Source: Physcomitrium patens (lineage: Eukaryota; Streptophyta; Bryopsida; Funariales; Funariaceae). From it: a stretch of DNA of 64,000 nucleotides. The notes under the pieces are model-generated. The model searched no databases. It worked only from the letters and a program-made list of their open reading frames with translations, and was not told the DNA's origin. The DNA lies in assembly GCF_000002425.4 (NCBI RefSeq), contig NC_037270.1, positions 5,561,450-5,625,449 on the forward strand, given 5' to 3'. The position numbers were made by a program, and so were the translations under genes. Of the stretch, positions 33,660 to 44,724 are shown piece after piece (the stretch's first letter is position 1; every line of letters begins with the position of its first letter).

Positions 33660-34013
33660 TAAAGTCATTCTGTGGTGTTGTTTTGGATTAGTTGGAGTAC
33701 TATTTTCTTATATTTCTTATATTTTTGAGAGTAGTAGTTCCAAATAAAAGTTAACAATGAGGAGCCAGTCATAAGTATCAATTGAAGATATTCTAGAATG
33801 GATGAGTCAGCAGTAGCAACAATTGGAACTTCGGGATGTTTAGATCTTGAAATTGGAGGTTCAAGTCCATAAACTGGGCGAGTACAATGAAGACCTTTCA
33901 GCTCAGTTGAGGCAAGAGCCGATGGAAGGATTGGAGGAGGACGAAGATTTGCAGTTGGAACTAGAATCGGTAGAACCAATGACAGATACTACGGTAATTG
34001 ATTAATTAGATAG
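33660..34013 (+). pseudogene. Element B 3' coiled-coil and acidic tail
   Basis: The plus frame reads QQLELRDV, then after a stop ILKLEVQVHKLGEYNEDLSA, then QEPMEGLEEDEDLQLELESV and a stop after TDTTVID. Heptad-like leucines and glutamates suggest a coiled coil with an acidic end. E has a comparable helical segment after its integrase (45,978-46,330). The role of this tail is not known to me. Confidence 0.55.
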
Positions 34014-34100
34014 GCCAGAGGGATCGTAATTTTTGTAGAGTTTTGTTAGATAATTTTTAGATAGGTATCAATTGAGTGTTCGCGAGGATGCTTCACAGAT

Positions 34101-34113
34101 AGGAATGGGACTA
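34101..34113 (+). other. Element B polypurine tract
   Basis: AGGAATGGGACTA directly before the 3' LTR start TGTAGAATAG. Confidence 0.8.
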
Positions 34114-34876
34114 TGTAGAATAGATATTAATTTATTTTTGAAAGATATTGGTAAAATATATTAATAGTCTATATAATAAGAAATTTAGGAAGACGAATGA
34201 ATGATTTAATTATTAAAAGTGATTAATTATAAAATTATGGTTGGAATCTGAAAAATCAGGGAAAAGTATATAGAAGTTGTAGAAATTAATTAGGGTGCCA
34301 TCGCTGTAATAGTATGAGCCGGGATAAACTTGGTGCTACCTCTTTTCTTTTGTTTGTTATTTTCTTTGAATAAGAGGATTGAGAGTTTCTGAATATTGTG
34401 AAGTGAATTATGGAATGGAAATGTGATTGGTATTATTTGAGAAGAAGAAAGATTGAATGCTGAAATCTGATTGTAGTTTAGCAGAGAGAATGAGTTTGTA
34501 TTTGTGTGAAACACCGTAATGTGAATGGCAGTTCTGTATGAAGAATTCCAGTGATTGGAATGAAGATAATTGTATGCTGAAAGCTATGAGGGCACAGTAT
34601 TACAGTTGGAGATTATAAGGATGAATATATTGGTGGAAATAGTAGTTATTGGTATGACTGAATTGTTGTAAGGAAGAGACCGATAAGGTGAAGGAGGAGA
34701 TTATAGTTTCATTGTGTGTTCAGATTTTGGAAATAGAGATGATACATTCAGGAGATAATTAATTGTGTGATTCTAACGTGAACGCTTAAGTAACTAGTCA
34801 TTTCTCGTATTCGAATCCCCCTATATGGATTTATTTCCATTAGATTAATTTAGAATAAGTAAAATGAGCAATCATA
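34114..34876 (+). repeat. Element B 3' LTR
   Basis: Closely matches 28,518-29,279. The last two bases read TA rather than CA (C to T). It is followed by the GTACG target copy. Confidence 0.93.
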
Positions 34877-34881
34877 GTACG

Positions 34882-36130
34882 CCACTAGATTGATTTGTTT
34901 CTGGATGAGAAATGGTCCCAATCTCTTATAGTCCAACTTATTACATAGCCACTTGGTTTTGATATTTCGTCGAAGTAGTCATACTTTATCTCCAATTTTG
35001 AAAGTAGGTGCGTGATTCCAAAATTTATCTACGGACGCCTTGTAAGCTTATTGGACGGTTTACAATTGAAGCTTTAATGTAGTTTGAAGCTCTGATAGTT
35101 GTTTCACAAATCTTTGAGCTATTAGATTGTTATTGGTTGATGGAATCAACAAATCAAGCTTTTGATGATAGCCATAGTTGGAAAAGAATGGTGTTTGTTG
35201 AGTCAACACATAAAGGGTGTTGTTATATACAAACTCGGCTAACAATACATATGCAGTCCAATCATCTTCTTGATAATTGATGCTGCATCATAAATATTAC
35301 TCCAAAGTTTGATTCACTCATTCTGTTTGGTTGTCAATTTGAGGATGGAAAGCCGAAGAAAGTTTGATATCTACCTTCAATATCTCAAAGAGAGATGTCT
35401 AAAACTTTGATATGAATTAGGTTCCTCGATCCGACATGATATCATTTAGTAAACCATGATATCAATATATACTATCAAGGAAGAGCCTTGTTGTATCTTT
35501 GCTTGATGATGCTTTCTTGCAAGGATCAAAATGTGCCATCTTTGTAAATTGATCTACCACAATAAAGATGCTGTCAAATGAATTCGATGGCGATAGGTCT
35601 ATTATGAAGTCAATGGAAATTGAAGACCATGGCAGACATGAAATAGGCAATGGCTGAAGAAGACTATAAAGACGATGTCGAGGGTTCTTGGATTTTGAAC
35701 AAATGTCATAGGAGAGGACAAAATCCTTGATATCCTTCTACATTTGGGGCCACCAAAAATCTCGGGAAATAAGTTCCAAGGCCTTATTGAATCCAAAATG
35801 TCTCACAGTTGAAAAGTTGTGTTGAGATTAGAGAACTCAGAGTCGTGTTGGTCCCTTTGGAATATACAACCGCTCTTCAAAATATAAAAGATCTTCTTCT
35901 AGCTTGAACTTATCATTTTTACTATGTTGCGTGATATCGAGGGCTATAGAATCTTTAATAGTCGCAGTACGTACCTGGTTGAGGAAGTCAGCATCAATTG
36001 ACAATATAGCAGACCAAAGCCTGAATTGTTTCGACTTCAATAATGTTGTACACTGTTGATCAAACGCTGCTTCTCTAGCCTTTGGCACTAGATACAAACT
36101 CCTTGATAATACATCAGATAGTCTTTGTTG
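34882..36130 (-). pseudogene. Element C integrase
   Basis: Minus strand from about 36,130 downward. The N-terminal part, DNDKFKLEEDLLYFEERLYI in outline (35,837-36,097), leads to the zinc-binding region. The core begins near 35,650: CLPWSSISIDFIIDLSPS with the first catalytic Asp intact, then FDSIFIVVDQFTKMAHFDPC. The last core and C-terminal part (35,245-35,060) reads LAEFVYNNTLYVLTQQTPFF and FFSNYGYHQKLDLL. The piece ends at the right target copy of B (34,877-34,881); its continuation lies at 28,517 and below. Confidence 0.88.
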
Positions 36131-36553
36131 CTTTCCAAGTCAATAAGTAATAACAAAGTCAAACTTGGATAGCAACATATTCCATCAAGCTTGACGACAA
36201 TTCATGATCCGAGCCAACATGAAGTACTTTAAATTCTTGTGATTTGTGTATACAATCACCGGATGTGCAGCTCATTTGAGAAAGTGACGCCACTCTTGGA
36301 AAGAATCCACTATCGCAAGAAATTCTTTATTGTAGATCTCATAGTTGATCTCGACAGCAGAAAACTTTCGAGAGTAGAACGCAACTGTATGAAGCTTTTG
36401 GTCTATGCCTATCTGTGAAAATACAACTCCCATAGCAAAATCTGAAGCATCAGTCTCTAAATAGAAGGCCTTTGTAAAGTTCGGATGTACCAAGTTTAGA
36501 GACATAGTAAATGTCGTCTTAAGATTCTGAAATGCTTTTTTTGCTAGAAGACT
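36131..36553 (-). pseudogene. Element C RNase H
   Basis: RNase H removes the RNA strand during reverse transcription. The open stretch at 36,272-36,505 reads FYLETDASDFAMGVVFSQIG with its first Asp, KLHTVAFYSRKFSAVEINYE with the expected Glu downstream, and LAIVDSFQEWRHFLK. The last part below 36,270 shows VIVYTNHKNLKYFMLARIMN with Asn where the last catalytic Asp of the tether is common. Confidence 0.88.
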
Positions 36554-37380
36554 CTATTCGAGCTTATTTTTATATATCAATCGAGTGAGCGGAGCAACAA
36601 CTTGAGAACAATTCTTGATGAAGATTTGATAGAAGTTAGCAAGGCCAAGAAAGCATTGTACATTTCTAATTATCTTTGAAACTTCCCATGATACAATTGC
36701 TTCCACCTTCTCAGGATCCATCTTCAAGCCTTCTGTAGTTGCAATGAATCCCAAAAATTCCTTTTCAATTTGGTTAAATAAGCACTTCTCTAACTTGGCA
36801 TAAAGTCCTTACTCACGGAGTTTTTCAAGGACCAGACGAACGTATTTCTCATATTTTTCTATGTTCTTAGAAAATATCAAAATATCGTCTAGATAGATGA
36901 TAACAAAATCGTCAAGGTGCTTCCAAAAGATGTCATTCATCATGTATTGAAAGATCACCGGAGCATTGGTAAGACCAAAAGGCATAACATTATATTCAAA
37001 ATAGCCATATCTTATATGGAAAGCTATCTTCCATTTGTCTCCTTCCTTGATTTGTACAAGGTTGTAAGCTCTCCTTAAATCAATCTTTGTAAAGATCCTT
37101 GCACACCCAAGTTGCTCTAGAAGACTTGATATTAAGGGTAATGGATAACGATTCTTCTTTGTTATCTTATTGAGACCTTGATAATCCATGCACATCTATA
37201 GGGAGCCATCTTTCTTCTTCACAAATAAGATTGGTGCTCCAATTCGCAACTTCAAATGACAAATGAAGTTTTTGGCTAGATTCTCGTTAATGTACTTTTG
37301 CAACTCCACTAACTCCATCTGCAACAAATTGTAGATTAGGCCAAAAGGTGGTTGTGCTCCTTCCTATAAGTTTATGGCAC
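36554..37380 (-). pseudogene. Element C reverse transcriptase
   Basis: RT copies the element RNA into DNA. A long open part (36,809-37,195) carries [55 protein letters not shown] and the active site [13 protein letters not shown] with Tyr-Leu-Asp-Asp intact. The thumb (36,554-36,754) reads GLKMDPEKVEAIVSWEV and NVQCFLGLANFYQIFI. Stops occur in the N-terminal part and before the thumb. This is the best preserved RT in the window. Confidence 0.9.
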
Positions 37381-37576
37381 AATCGTATGGTCAATGCTTC
37401 GAGAGCATGTCAGCATTTTTCTTTTGAAACATGTCTTCAAAATCTTAATATTGCTCCGATATATTTGCTATCAAAATCTTCTCTCCTCTAGTTGAAGTGA
37501 CATAAATGACAAACGGTGTGCCTTCCTTGGACGATGTTATAAACGCTCTTGCTCTAATAAATAAGGGTTTTTTGAT

Positions 37577-38140
37577 TTAGGATCTTCTAACATGCTTACT
37601 CTTGGAATGTTCTATAGGAAATGTCATCTTTCGTAACTTCCAATCTATGGATGGATTATGCATTTCTAACCAAGAAAGACCAAGAATAACAAGGTTTGAT
37701 GGAGTTCTAATAATATTAAAAATAATATAATTACTATGGTCTTTAAACATCACCTCTATAGGTTTTGATTCATGGATGATACTACCACACAATAAAGGTC
37801 ATCAATCTATTACTTCTACGTGAACGGGTTTAAATTTTTATACTAGAAGAATCTCATGATGCTTAACAAATTCTTTGTCTAAAAAACAAGCAGATGCTCC
37901 AAAATCTAATAACGCTAAGGTTTTTATTTTCTGAGGGCCAAAAGATAAAAGAATAGTAAAGTAATGGACAGGTTGAGCAAAAAGAGAGGACCTGATTGTT
38001 GTTGTGGTATTGAATTGTCCAGCTGCATGGTCCCTATTGTGGCTGGGCATCTTCATTTTTCTAAACAAACACACCTCAAGTCTTGACAATGCATTGATTT
38101 TGCTTTTTAGGATAGTTTCCAGCTCTGTAGCCTTCTTCAT
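37577..38140 (-). pseudogene. Element C aspartic protease
   Basis: Minus-strand residues TLALLDFGASACFLDKEFV contain the retropepsin active site, with Phe where Ser or Thr is usual in Asp-Ser-Gly-Ala. The second conserved segment lies at 37,577-37,792: NLVILGLSWLEMHNPSIDWK. The spacing is typical of chromovirus proteases. Confidence 0.88.
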
Positions 38141-39060
38141 TGCAATACAAGCATAGTCCTTCCTCCATACGCCACTTTTTTTCTTCTAGAGGTAAAAATT
38201 TGACACATACCATGTCAATTTGTATGTCTTCCACCTCGGAATGTGAATTCAAGCTGCTTGCTGACCTAGTTGGAGCGTGGTGAGTCGTATGTTGTCTTGA
38301 ACGTTGGTCTTAGCAACGTTGGAACAGGTGGTTATCGTACTTCAGAGCTTAGCTAATGGCTTCGTTGAGGGTTCACAGATCGAGAAGAAATAATAACAAA
38401 TCCTTTAAATCGTCCCTCAAGTCCCAATAAAATTGACTCATCAATGCTTTGTCGTCTTAGTTGATGTTGCACGCTAATTTTTTAAAATTTGATGCGTAGA
38501 CTAATGCTTAGCGTATCCCTTGTAGTAGCAACCGGATCTTTATTGTAGTCCATCGCACCTTATCATGTTTGCTAAATGCTTCTGCAAACGCCTCCAAAAA
38601 AGTTTTAAAGTTGTTCAAAATTGATGATCTTTTCTAAAACAAAGGAGCAAACCATGATAGAGCTTGCCCCGTGAGCAAAGTTCCAACCAGTCCAACACAT
38701 GACTCCTCCGTCGCATAGCGTTCGGGCTATAAAGCTGTTATCAATCTAATTTGATTGACAAAACCTCGAAACTTGGAACACATACCATCGAACCTGTCTG
38801 AAAAGCTAATTCGAGGCTCTTTTCATTATAAGACCAATGGTCCTTGTTAAATTAGAGGCAAAGCTACTTCTCTTAGTATTGAAGCTTAAGGCTGGTGAAT
38901 CCCTAATTGTGTCATCCCAGATGCTCCATCATTATGAAGTCTTGCAATGGTTTCTTCAATCTCTACAGTTCTCTGTAATAATATAGCAAGAACATTCATA
39001 ATGGCGTCCAAGTTGGACTCCGAACTTTCAGCCATACTAATATCTTGACCTCTGGCCATT
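38141..39060 (-). pseudogene. Element C gag
   Basis: Starts near 39,060 with MARGQDISMAESSE. It continues with RISFSDRFDGMCSKFRGFVN, GTLLTGQALSWFAPLF and FSKHDKVR, the pattern of chromovirus capsid domains. A zinc knuckle near 38,150 reads CLYCNEEGYRAGNYPKK, with His and the last Cys both changed to Tyr. Many stops. Confidence 0.8.
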
Positions 39061-39290
39061 CTAAGAGAAGAAAAGAAATGACTCTATAAAAAGGCAGTAT
39101 TGGTTTAGTGGAGGATACTCCACAACCTCTAAAATGCCTTAAAACCTTCAAGAAGAGAGGTAATCTACTCTCTCCAAGAAAGATAAGACTCTAATATTAT
39201 AATAGAAGAAATATCAATTTAAAGGAGGGTAATTTGCAACCTCTAAAATACCAACATCTTCAAACAGAGGGATAATCCACATTCTAACAA

Positions 39291-39310
39291 GAAAGAACTA
39301 GCTCTGATAT
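39291..39310 (-). other. Element C primer binding site (initiator tRNA-Met 3' end)
   Basis: The minus strand reads ATATCAGAGCTAGTTCTTTC next to the 5' LTR. This resembles TGGTATCAGAGC, the usual site complementary to the 3' end of initiator tRNA-Met, with the GG changed to TA or AA. Confidence 0.78.
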
Positions 39311-39316
39311 AAAAGA

Positions 39317-39727
39317 TGAGTGTAGTCTCGACACACTATCACAAATTTAGAATACTGACTAAAAATCTAAACAAGAAGCTCAAGAAGAATTGACAAGAAC
39401 TAGATTAATCAGATGAGTATATGAACAACACTAGAGAGGTGAGCTAGAGCTCCAAGAGATGTATTGTCGAGACTGAGGATCCCCTCAGTCTTGGCTCTTA
39501 TATATACTAAAAGCTAGGAAGCTTCTCAAGTAGCTTCCACAAACTAGGAAGCTTCTCAAGCAACTTCTACGAGTTAGGTAGCTTCTCAAGCAGCTTCTAT
39601 AAGCTAAGAAGCTTCTCAAGCAGCTTCCACAAGCTTAAAAACTTCTTAAGTAGCTTCTACAAACTACAAAGCTTCTCTAGAATCTTCTAGAATCTTTTAC
39701 AACTTCTTAGTGTATGTCCTTGATACA
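39317..39727 (-). repeat. Element C 5' LTR
   Basis: Partner of 27,277-27,631, about 411 bp. It has six 30-bp repeats (39,511-39,690), a TATA-like TATATATAAG at about 39,497-39,509 (minus strand), and GAA-TTC-GAA spaced as a heat shock element at 39,680-39,692. The outer end reads TGTATCAAGG on the minus strand, against TGTCGAGG in the other LTR. Confidence 0.88.
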
Positions 39728-39930
39728 AATCCTAAATCCTTAACTAAATCCTAATCATAAATTAAACCCTAACCAAATCCTAATTCTAAACCAAATCCTA
39801 ACCAAATCCTAATCTTAAATAAAATCCTAATCAAATATTAATCCTAAATCAAACCCTAACCAAATCCTAATCCTAAATCAAATCCTAACCAAATCCTAAA
39901 TACTAAATCAAATCCTAATAATTCCTACAA
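39728..39930 (+). repeat. Degenerate telomere-like array in Z2, right part
   Basis: AAATCCTAACC and AACCCTAACC-type units, a direct continuation of 26,880-27,276 across element C. Confidence 0.8.
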
Positions 39931-40962
39931 TAGATTTAGACCTCAATTACTAATAAATGAACCGTTGATCTTAACTCAAAATTTGCATTCTTTTCAACAA
40001 TTAAGTTGACAATAAGTATAAAATTTTTTGAAAGAGATCGGTTTTATTAAATAGATGATAGCCTCAAAAACGTGCTTGGATATTGGCCGACCTCCTTCTC
40101 CGATCTTAATACCAATCTCATAGAGCCAACATCTCTCTTTTTCACCATTCGATTTATCTCAAAATTTTCATATACATAGAAAAATAAGTCTAATATTCTC
40201 TTACATAAATTTTACTCTAATCCAATTAGTAGATTGCAAGAAATCTTAAAAATCCTCAATAGACCTAAAATTCTACTTTCTTAGACCTTGACTCACTTAA
40301 ACCTCAATAATCCTTAATTCAACCGTTAGATTGAGCTAAGATTCACAATATATATTAAACACAACTATGACCATTAACTTACAAAATTTCATTAGTAGAT
40401 CTATTACAAAACTCTTGAAATCACTAGAAATATCAACCCTGTTTTATTTCATAAAATCCAAGTCATCCAAAAATAAACTTAATTTTGTAAAGTTCTTACA
40501 AAGTCATTACAAATCCAAATTTCTCAAATATAATGCTCATAAAAATCTTACTCAGTTTGCTATCAAATTCTATTCTTTGATTTGCAAAAGAACCCTGAAG
40601 TCATCGTCAAGATTCAATTTTGTGCCTTAGGATCTGATTTCGATCCTAGTTCATAACTGGCCCTCTCCAGATATCAATGTCTAATTTTTCTAAGTAAATT
40701 TTGCTAGAATTTACTCTTAACTTCCTCTTAAAGATGCCTATATTATTTATTTTTCCAATCTACTTTGTTTTGCCTTATTTATGGTCCTATAAAGTAAGTA
40801 GAAGTCACCTTTCTGAAAAGGGAGCATTGATACCTTTTAGTTTTACTATCCTTTTGACTATCAACTATATTTCTTAAGATAATTTTTTCTAATACTTTGA
40901 AGTAAGATCTCCTACATTATAATAATTTCCACACTCTTTCACCTATTAGTTGTGTTATATCA

Positions 40963-41301
40963 TAATAGCGGAATAAGCTAATTATTTGGCATATATATAG
41001 AAAACTTATCTTACAAATTAAAATATATGTCTTATAAAGTCAACATGTTTTGGAGGTCCTATAAGACATCGCCACATAGCTCCTAATTAAGAATATATAT
41101 AGAAGCAAGTGTGAAGCCTTCTTCATTCTTATCAATGCCTTTTTAGTCTTTAGTCTTATTTCAAGTCTTTCTAGTCTTTTTGTTTTTAGCAATAGCCATT
41201 TTAATTCAATATTATATCATCTTTGAGTGACTTTTTAGTTCTTTTTAATAATACAAGAGTGTATTGAGGATTTTCTTTCTTTGAGATTTATGCCTTTGAC
41301 A
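40963..41301 (+). repeat. Element A 5' LTR, third piece
   Basis: Matches 56,135-56,455. Both share AAAGTCAACATGTTTTGGAG, ACATCGCCACATAGCTC, TCTTATCAATG and GAGGATTTTCTTTCTTTGAG. It ends TTTGACA like the 3' LTR. No typical primer site was recognised after it (ATTTTGACAAGAGTACTAAC follows). Confidence 0.85.
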
Positions 41302-41516
41302 TTTTGACAAGAGTACTAACTTAGTATTTTTGTCTTGTTTTAAAAGTGAGTGGATTACTTTACTTCTATTGTTGTATTTTGAAGATTACGAACTATCTAT
41401 CTTTAAATAAAAAATCTTATTTTTAATACTAATTTTTTCCTTAAAAAGAATAGATTATCCCTCTTTGTGGAATTTCTTATTAGAGATTATAGATTATCTT
41501 CCTCTAATTTAACATT

Positions 41517-42523
41517 TTGGATTTGTTTGAATTTTTTATTGAAGGAAAGATTATGGATGCTACTTCTAGTACAAGTGAGAATAGATTTGCAACTATTGCA
41601 AATCTTCATGAGCTAATTAATACTTTAAGAGTGGAAATCTTATATATTTTCAACGTGAATCATGGAAGTACCATGCCTAAATCTATGGAAGAAGTTCAAA
41701 GTTTGCACTAAGAAGTTGTGTAGTTGAAAGAAGCAAGTAGATCGACCTCACAACCAAATCCATAAAGTTTTACTTCTACAAATGTGATTGGGACAAGAAT
41801 TAGTATGCCTAAAAAGTTTCATGGAACAAGATCAAAATTTCAATGACTTTTGCAATAGGTCAAGTTTTTTCTAAGGTTGTATCATTTCCAAAACCACATT
41901 GGATTTACTCAAGTCAGATTCATAGGTGCACTTCTATTAAGAAGTGTTCTTTCTTGATTTACACCTTTAACACAAAAAGATTCGTAACTCCTTTATGATT
42001 TGAATTCATTCTTAGAAGCATTTTTAGCCACATTTAGAGAAAGTAATCAAGAAAAAGTAGCAAAGATCAAGTTCTTATCTTTATAAAAAAAATCACAGTC
42101 AGCTAATATATATATTGCTAAATTCCAAAACCTCGATTGTAATGTGGACTGGAATGACAAAGCCTTTATCAATTAATTTTGATATGGATTGAAGGATAAT
42201 GTCAAAGATAAAATCTTTGGAATAATTTATTGCTTAAGCCATTGTATGTGGCAATTGATTATTTGAAAGATATCAAGAACAAAAATATGTCTAAAGAAGA
42301 ACAAATCAAATAATGATAGAAGCTCTTAAGTTTTAATAAACTTATTTATCAAGGCCAAAAGCAATACAAATTGATACGATACATTTTAAATTTCTCACAA
42401 AGCAAGAAAAGAATCGACAACATCAAGAGGACTAATGCTTATATTATGGAGAAGCTAAATGCACTATTCAATATTTTCTAAAGAAACAATACAATTATAA
42501 AATAAAAAGCATGGTTACTAAAA
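41517..42523 (+). pseudogene. Element A gag
   Basis: The N-terminal part reads MDLFEFFIEGKIMDATSS and NLHELINTLRVEILYI, and a capsid-like region follows to about 42,350 with frame changes. A degenerate zinc knuckle lies near 42,435: CLYYGEAKCTIQYF, in which only some ligands remain. It corresponds in position to the gag of C. Confidence 0.65.
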
Positions 42524-43080
42524 ATGATGAGGTGTCAAAAAATAAGTTTCTTAGCTACAATAGGGACCGTGCGGCTAGAATCTTGCATAATTCTTAATAA
42601 AGGTCTTATTCTTTTCTCAGATCTTTCACCTTATTTTATAATAGAAGTTTATTTAGGACCAAAAAATCACAAAGTCTTAGCTTTGTTAGATTCACGAGCC
42701 TTAGCCTATTTTATAGACGAAGATTTTGTCAAAAAATAAGAGATATTGTTAGTCAAAAAAACTAAACCTATATATGTAGAATTCATAGATGGTCGTTTGC
42801 TATCTTTTGGAGATATTACATATGAGATTGTTTCTTTAGCTGTAGCAATTAAAGATCATAATAGCATCATAATATTTAATGTAATACAATATTTATTTTA
42901 GGATTATCTTGGTTAAAAAAATATAATCTTAAGATAAATTAGATTTTTTATAATCTTAATTTTTTTAATAGTTTAATCCAAAATCTTGTTAATGAAGTAG
43001 AAATATATAAGTCTAGTATATGTACTATCATAATTTGGATATATTAAACTTATATATTTCTAAGTCCAAAAGCTTTTATG
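42524..43080 (+). pseudogene. Element A aspartic protease
   Basis: KVLALLDSRALAYFIDEDFV contains the active site with Gly changed to Arg (Asp-Ser-Arg-Ala). Residues upstream (LSPYFIIEVYLGPKNHKVLA) and the second segment near 42,895 match the protease of C. Confidence 0.8.
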
Positions 43081-43873
43081 CATGTCACAAAAGAAGGATT
43101 ATCCTTTTTTTTATATGCCATGCCCATTTTTTATGGTGAGAAGATATCAAGTGGTATTCCTAATCAGCATCAAGATTTCTAAGATGTTTTTGAAAAGAAG
43201 AATTCAGATATTCTTCCATAGCATTGTCATTATGATTGTTCTATTAATCTTCACAAAGCATTTCAACCACTATTTGGACCAATCTATAGCCTATCACAAA
43301 ATAAATTGGTTGCACTCAAGGATTACATTAATAAAAATCTAACTAAGAATTTCATATGTCATTCTAAATCTCCAATCAGGGCTCCTATCTTATTTGTGAA
43401 GAAAAAAGATAAATCTTTGTAGATGTGTGTAGATTATCAAGGACTCAATAAGATCACCATTAAGAATAGGTAACTTCTATCTTTGATTTTAGGACTTCTT
43501 GACAAATTGAATCAAGCAAAGATTTATGTAAAAATAGATTTACAAGGACTATAAAATGTGCTACATATTAATGAAGGAGATGATTATAAAACTGCATTTT
43601 GAATTAGGTATGAATATATTTTGAATATAATATCATACATTTTGAATTCACGAATGCACCAATTACTCTTTAACATTTAATGAATGATATCTTTTGTGAG
43701 TTTCTTAATGAATTTATTGTCTATTATTTAGACAATACCTTAATCTACTCTAAAAATACAAAAAAAAATGAAGTCTATATTTGTTGTATGTTACAAAAAC
43801 TTAGAGATGCAAGATTATATGCAAAGTTAGAAAAGTATATATTCTATACTATTTAAGTTGACTTCTTAGGATA
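43081..43873 (+). pseudogene. Element A reverse transcriptase, first part
   Basis: Linker and fingers: [34 protein letters not shown] and [15 protein letters not shown]. The palm active site near 43,711 reads FIVYYLDNTLIYSKN, so the Tyr-Leu-Asp-Asp box has become Tyr-Leu-Asp-Asn, a G-to-A change. It runs to VDFLGY, where element E is inserted (GGATA target copy at 43,869-43,873). The thumb resumes at 53,165. Confidence 0.88.
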
Positions 43874-44542
43874 TGTTACTCTCGTTGTGTTCAAGCTTCA
43901 ATATACCAAAGCAATTGAACTAATAGAGGTGGGTTCGAACACGAAGAAAGACTGGTTATATGAATTGGGTCTATTAGTATCACAATTGACTGTATTCTCG
44001 CTATCAGAAATTAAGTATCAAACTACAAAACACTGAGGCTTACTACTTCCATTTTAATTCAACCCATAATCCATTCTACAATTATCAATTCAAAAATACT
44101 CCTCTCAATCACAATTCTTCATAAGCAAATAATAAAGAAAACAAAGAAGTAGCACCAAGCTTACCTTGGCTTACGACTCTCACAGTTTGACTCTCGACTT
44201 ACGACTCTCACAATCTGGCCCTCGGCTTAGAACTCTCATAGTCTGACTCTCGGCTTACGACTCTCACAGTCAGGTCCTCGGCTTATGACTCTCTTAGTTT
44301 GGCTCTCGGCTTACGACTCTCATAGTCTGGCTCTTGACTTACTTTCCTCAACCTATTTATCCTACCAAAAAGATGATCCATCGGCTAGCAGATTCTAAAT
44401 GATATGACCCTTTGAATTCTTAACCATTTATTCCACTAACAACCTATTGTTACCAACTAAACTGCCTAACCATAAGTCTAGTTCTCAAGGTTGTCAATAA
44501 CCAACCAGTAACTTATCACAAAGTTTATTTACCTATTCTATA
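43874..44542 (-). repeat. Element E 3' LTR
   Basis: Aligns with 52,498-53,164. Both share GTGTTCAAGCTTCA, AACTAATAGAGGTGGGTTC, a 28-bp tandem array and ACCATAAGTCTA. The outer end reads TATA instead of TACA (C to T). Confidence 0.92.
44169..44349 (-). repeat. 28-bp tandem array in the 3' LTR of E
   Basis: Six full units and a partial one of GGCTTACGACTCTCACAGTC followed by TGGCTCTC, with scattered changes. The same array is in the other LTR. In element B the homologous LTR position has only one unit. Confidence 0.9.
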
Positions 44543-44557
44543 TAGCCCCACTCCTAA
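44543..44557 (-). other. Element E polypurine tract
   Basis: The minus strand reads AGGAGTGGGGCTA directly before the LTR start TATAGAATAGG. It resembles the tract of B (AGGAATGGGACTA). Confidence 0.82.
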
Positions 44558-44724
44558 TTGTGTAGCATCCTTGCAAACATTATTTAGTTTCAACTTATAA
44601 AGACGTAGCAGTGTTGGCTTCTTCAGTTAATGGCCTTGGCTTACCACCCTTTCAATTGGTGACCTTCTCCTTTGCTACATCTTTGTTGTCTACCTCGGTA
44701 TTCAAGTGTTCTCTATCCAAATGC

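Larger units (their letters stand above)
28518..34876 (+). mobile_element. Element B: Athila-like Ty3/gypsy deletion derivative
   Basis: A 6.36-kb element with LTRs of about 762 bp and a perfect 5-bp target duplication, GTACG, at 28,513-28,517 and 34,877-34,881. The primer site and polypurine tract are in place. It encodes gag with four zinc-knuckle-type motifs, a protease and the first part of RT. Most of RT, all RNase H and all integrase are missing, so it would need proteins from a relative. It shares gag, protease and RT sequence and LTR blocks with element E. Very similar LTRs and the perfect duplication make it the youngest insertion in the nest. Confidence 0.92.
27277..39727 (-). mobile_element. 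Element C: chromovirus (Ty3/gypsy), split by element B
   Basis: A minus-strand element with LTRs at 27,277-27,631 and 39,317-39,727, a polypurine tract and a tRNA-Met primer site. Read from right to left it encodes gag, protease, RT, RNase H, integrase and a chromodomain near 28,280-28,420. Element B (28,518-34,876) is inserted between the integrase part and the chromodomain. Without B the element is about 6.1 kb. The left LTR lacks about 25 bp at its outer end, so no target duplication can be given. RT and the integrase start are better preserved than in A. Confidence 0.88.
26643..40962 (-). repeat. Z2: family Z LTR-like repeat, split by element C
   Basis: Two halves (26,643-27,276 and 39,728-40,962) flank element C. 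Together they align in reverse complement with Z1 (12,551-14,096), including the telomere-like array that lies on both sides of C. The left end is TGTTGTAATAC and the right end GTGTTATATCA. On each side the sequence returns to the 5' LTR of element A, so Z2 is an insertion in it. No clear target duplication (TATGG on the left, TAATA on the right). No coding sequence. Probably a solo LTR. Confidence 0.65.

Noticed and set aside
44160-44350. CRISPR-like array
   Set aside because: The 28-bp units are head to tail with no unique spacers, lie in LTRs, and the context is a plant genome.
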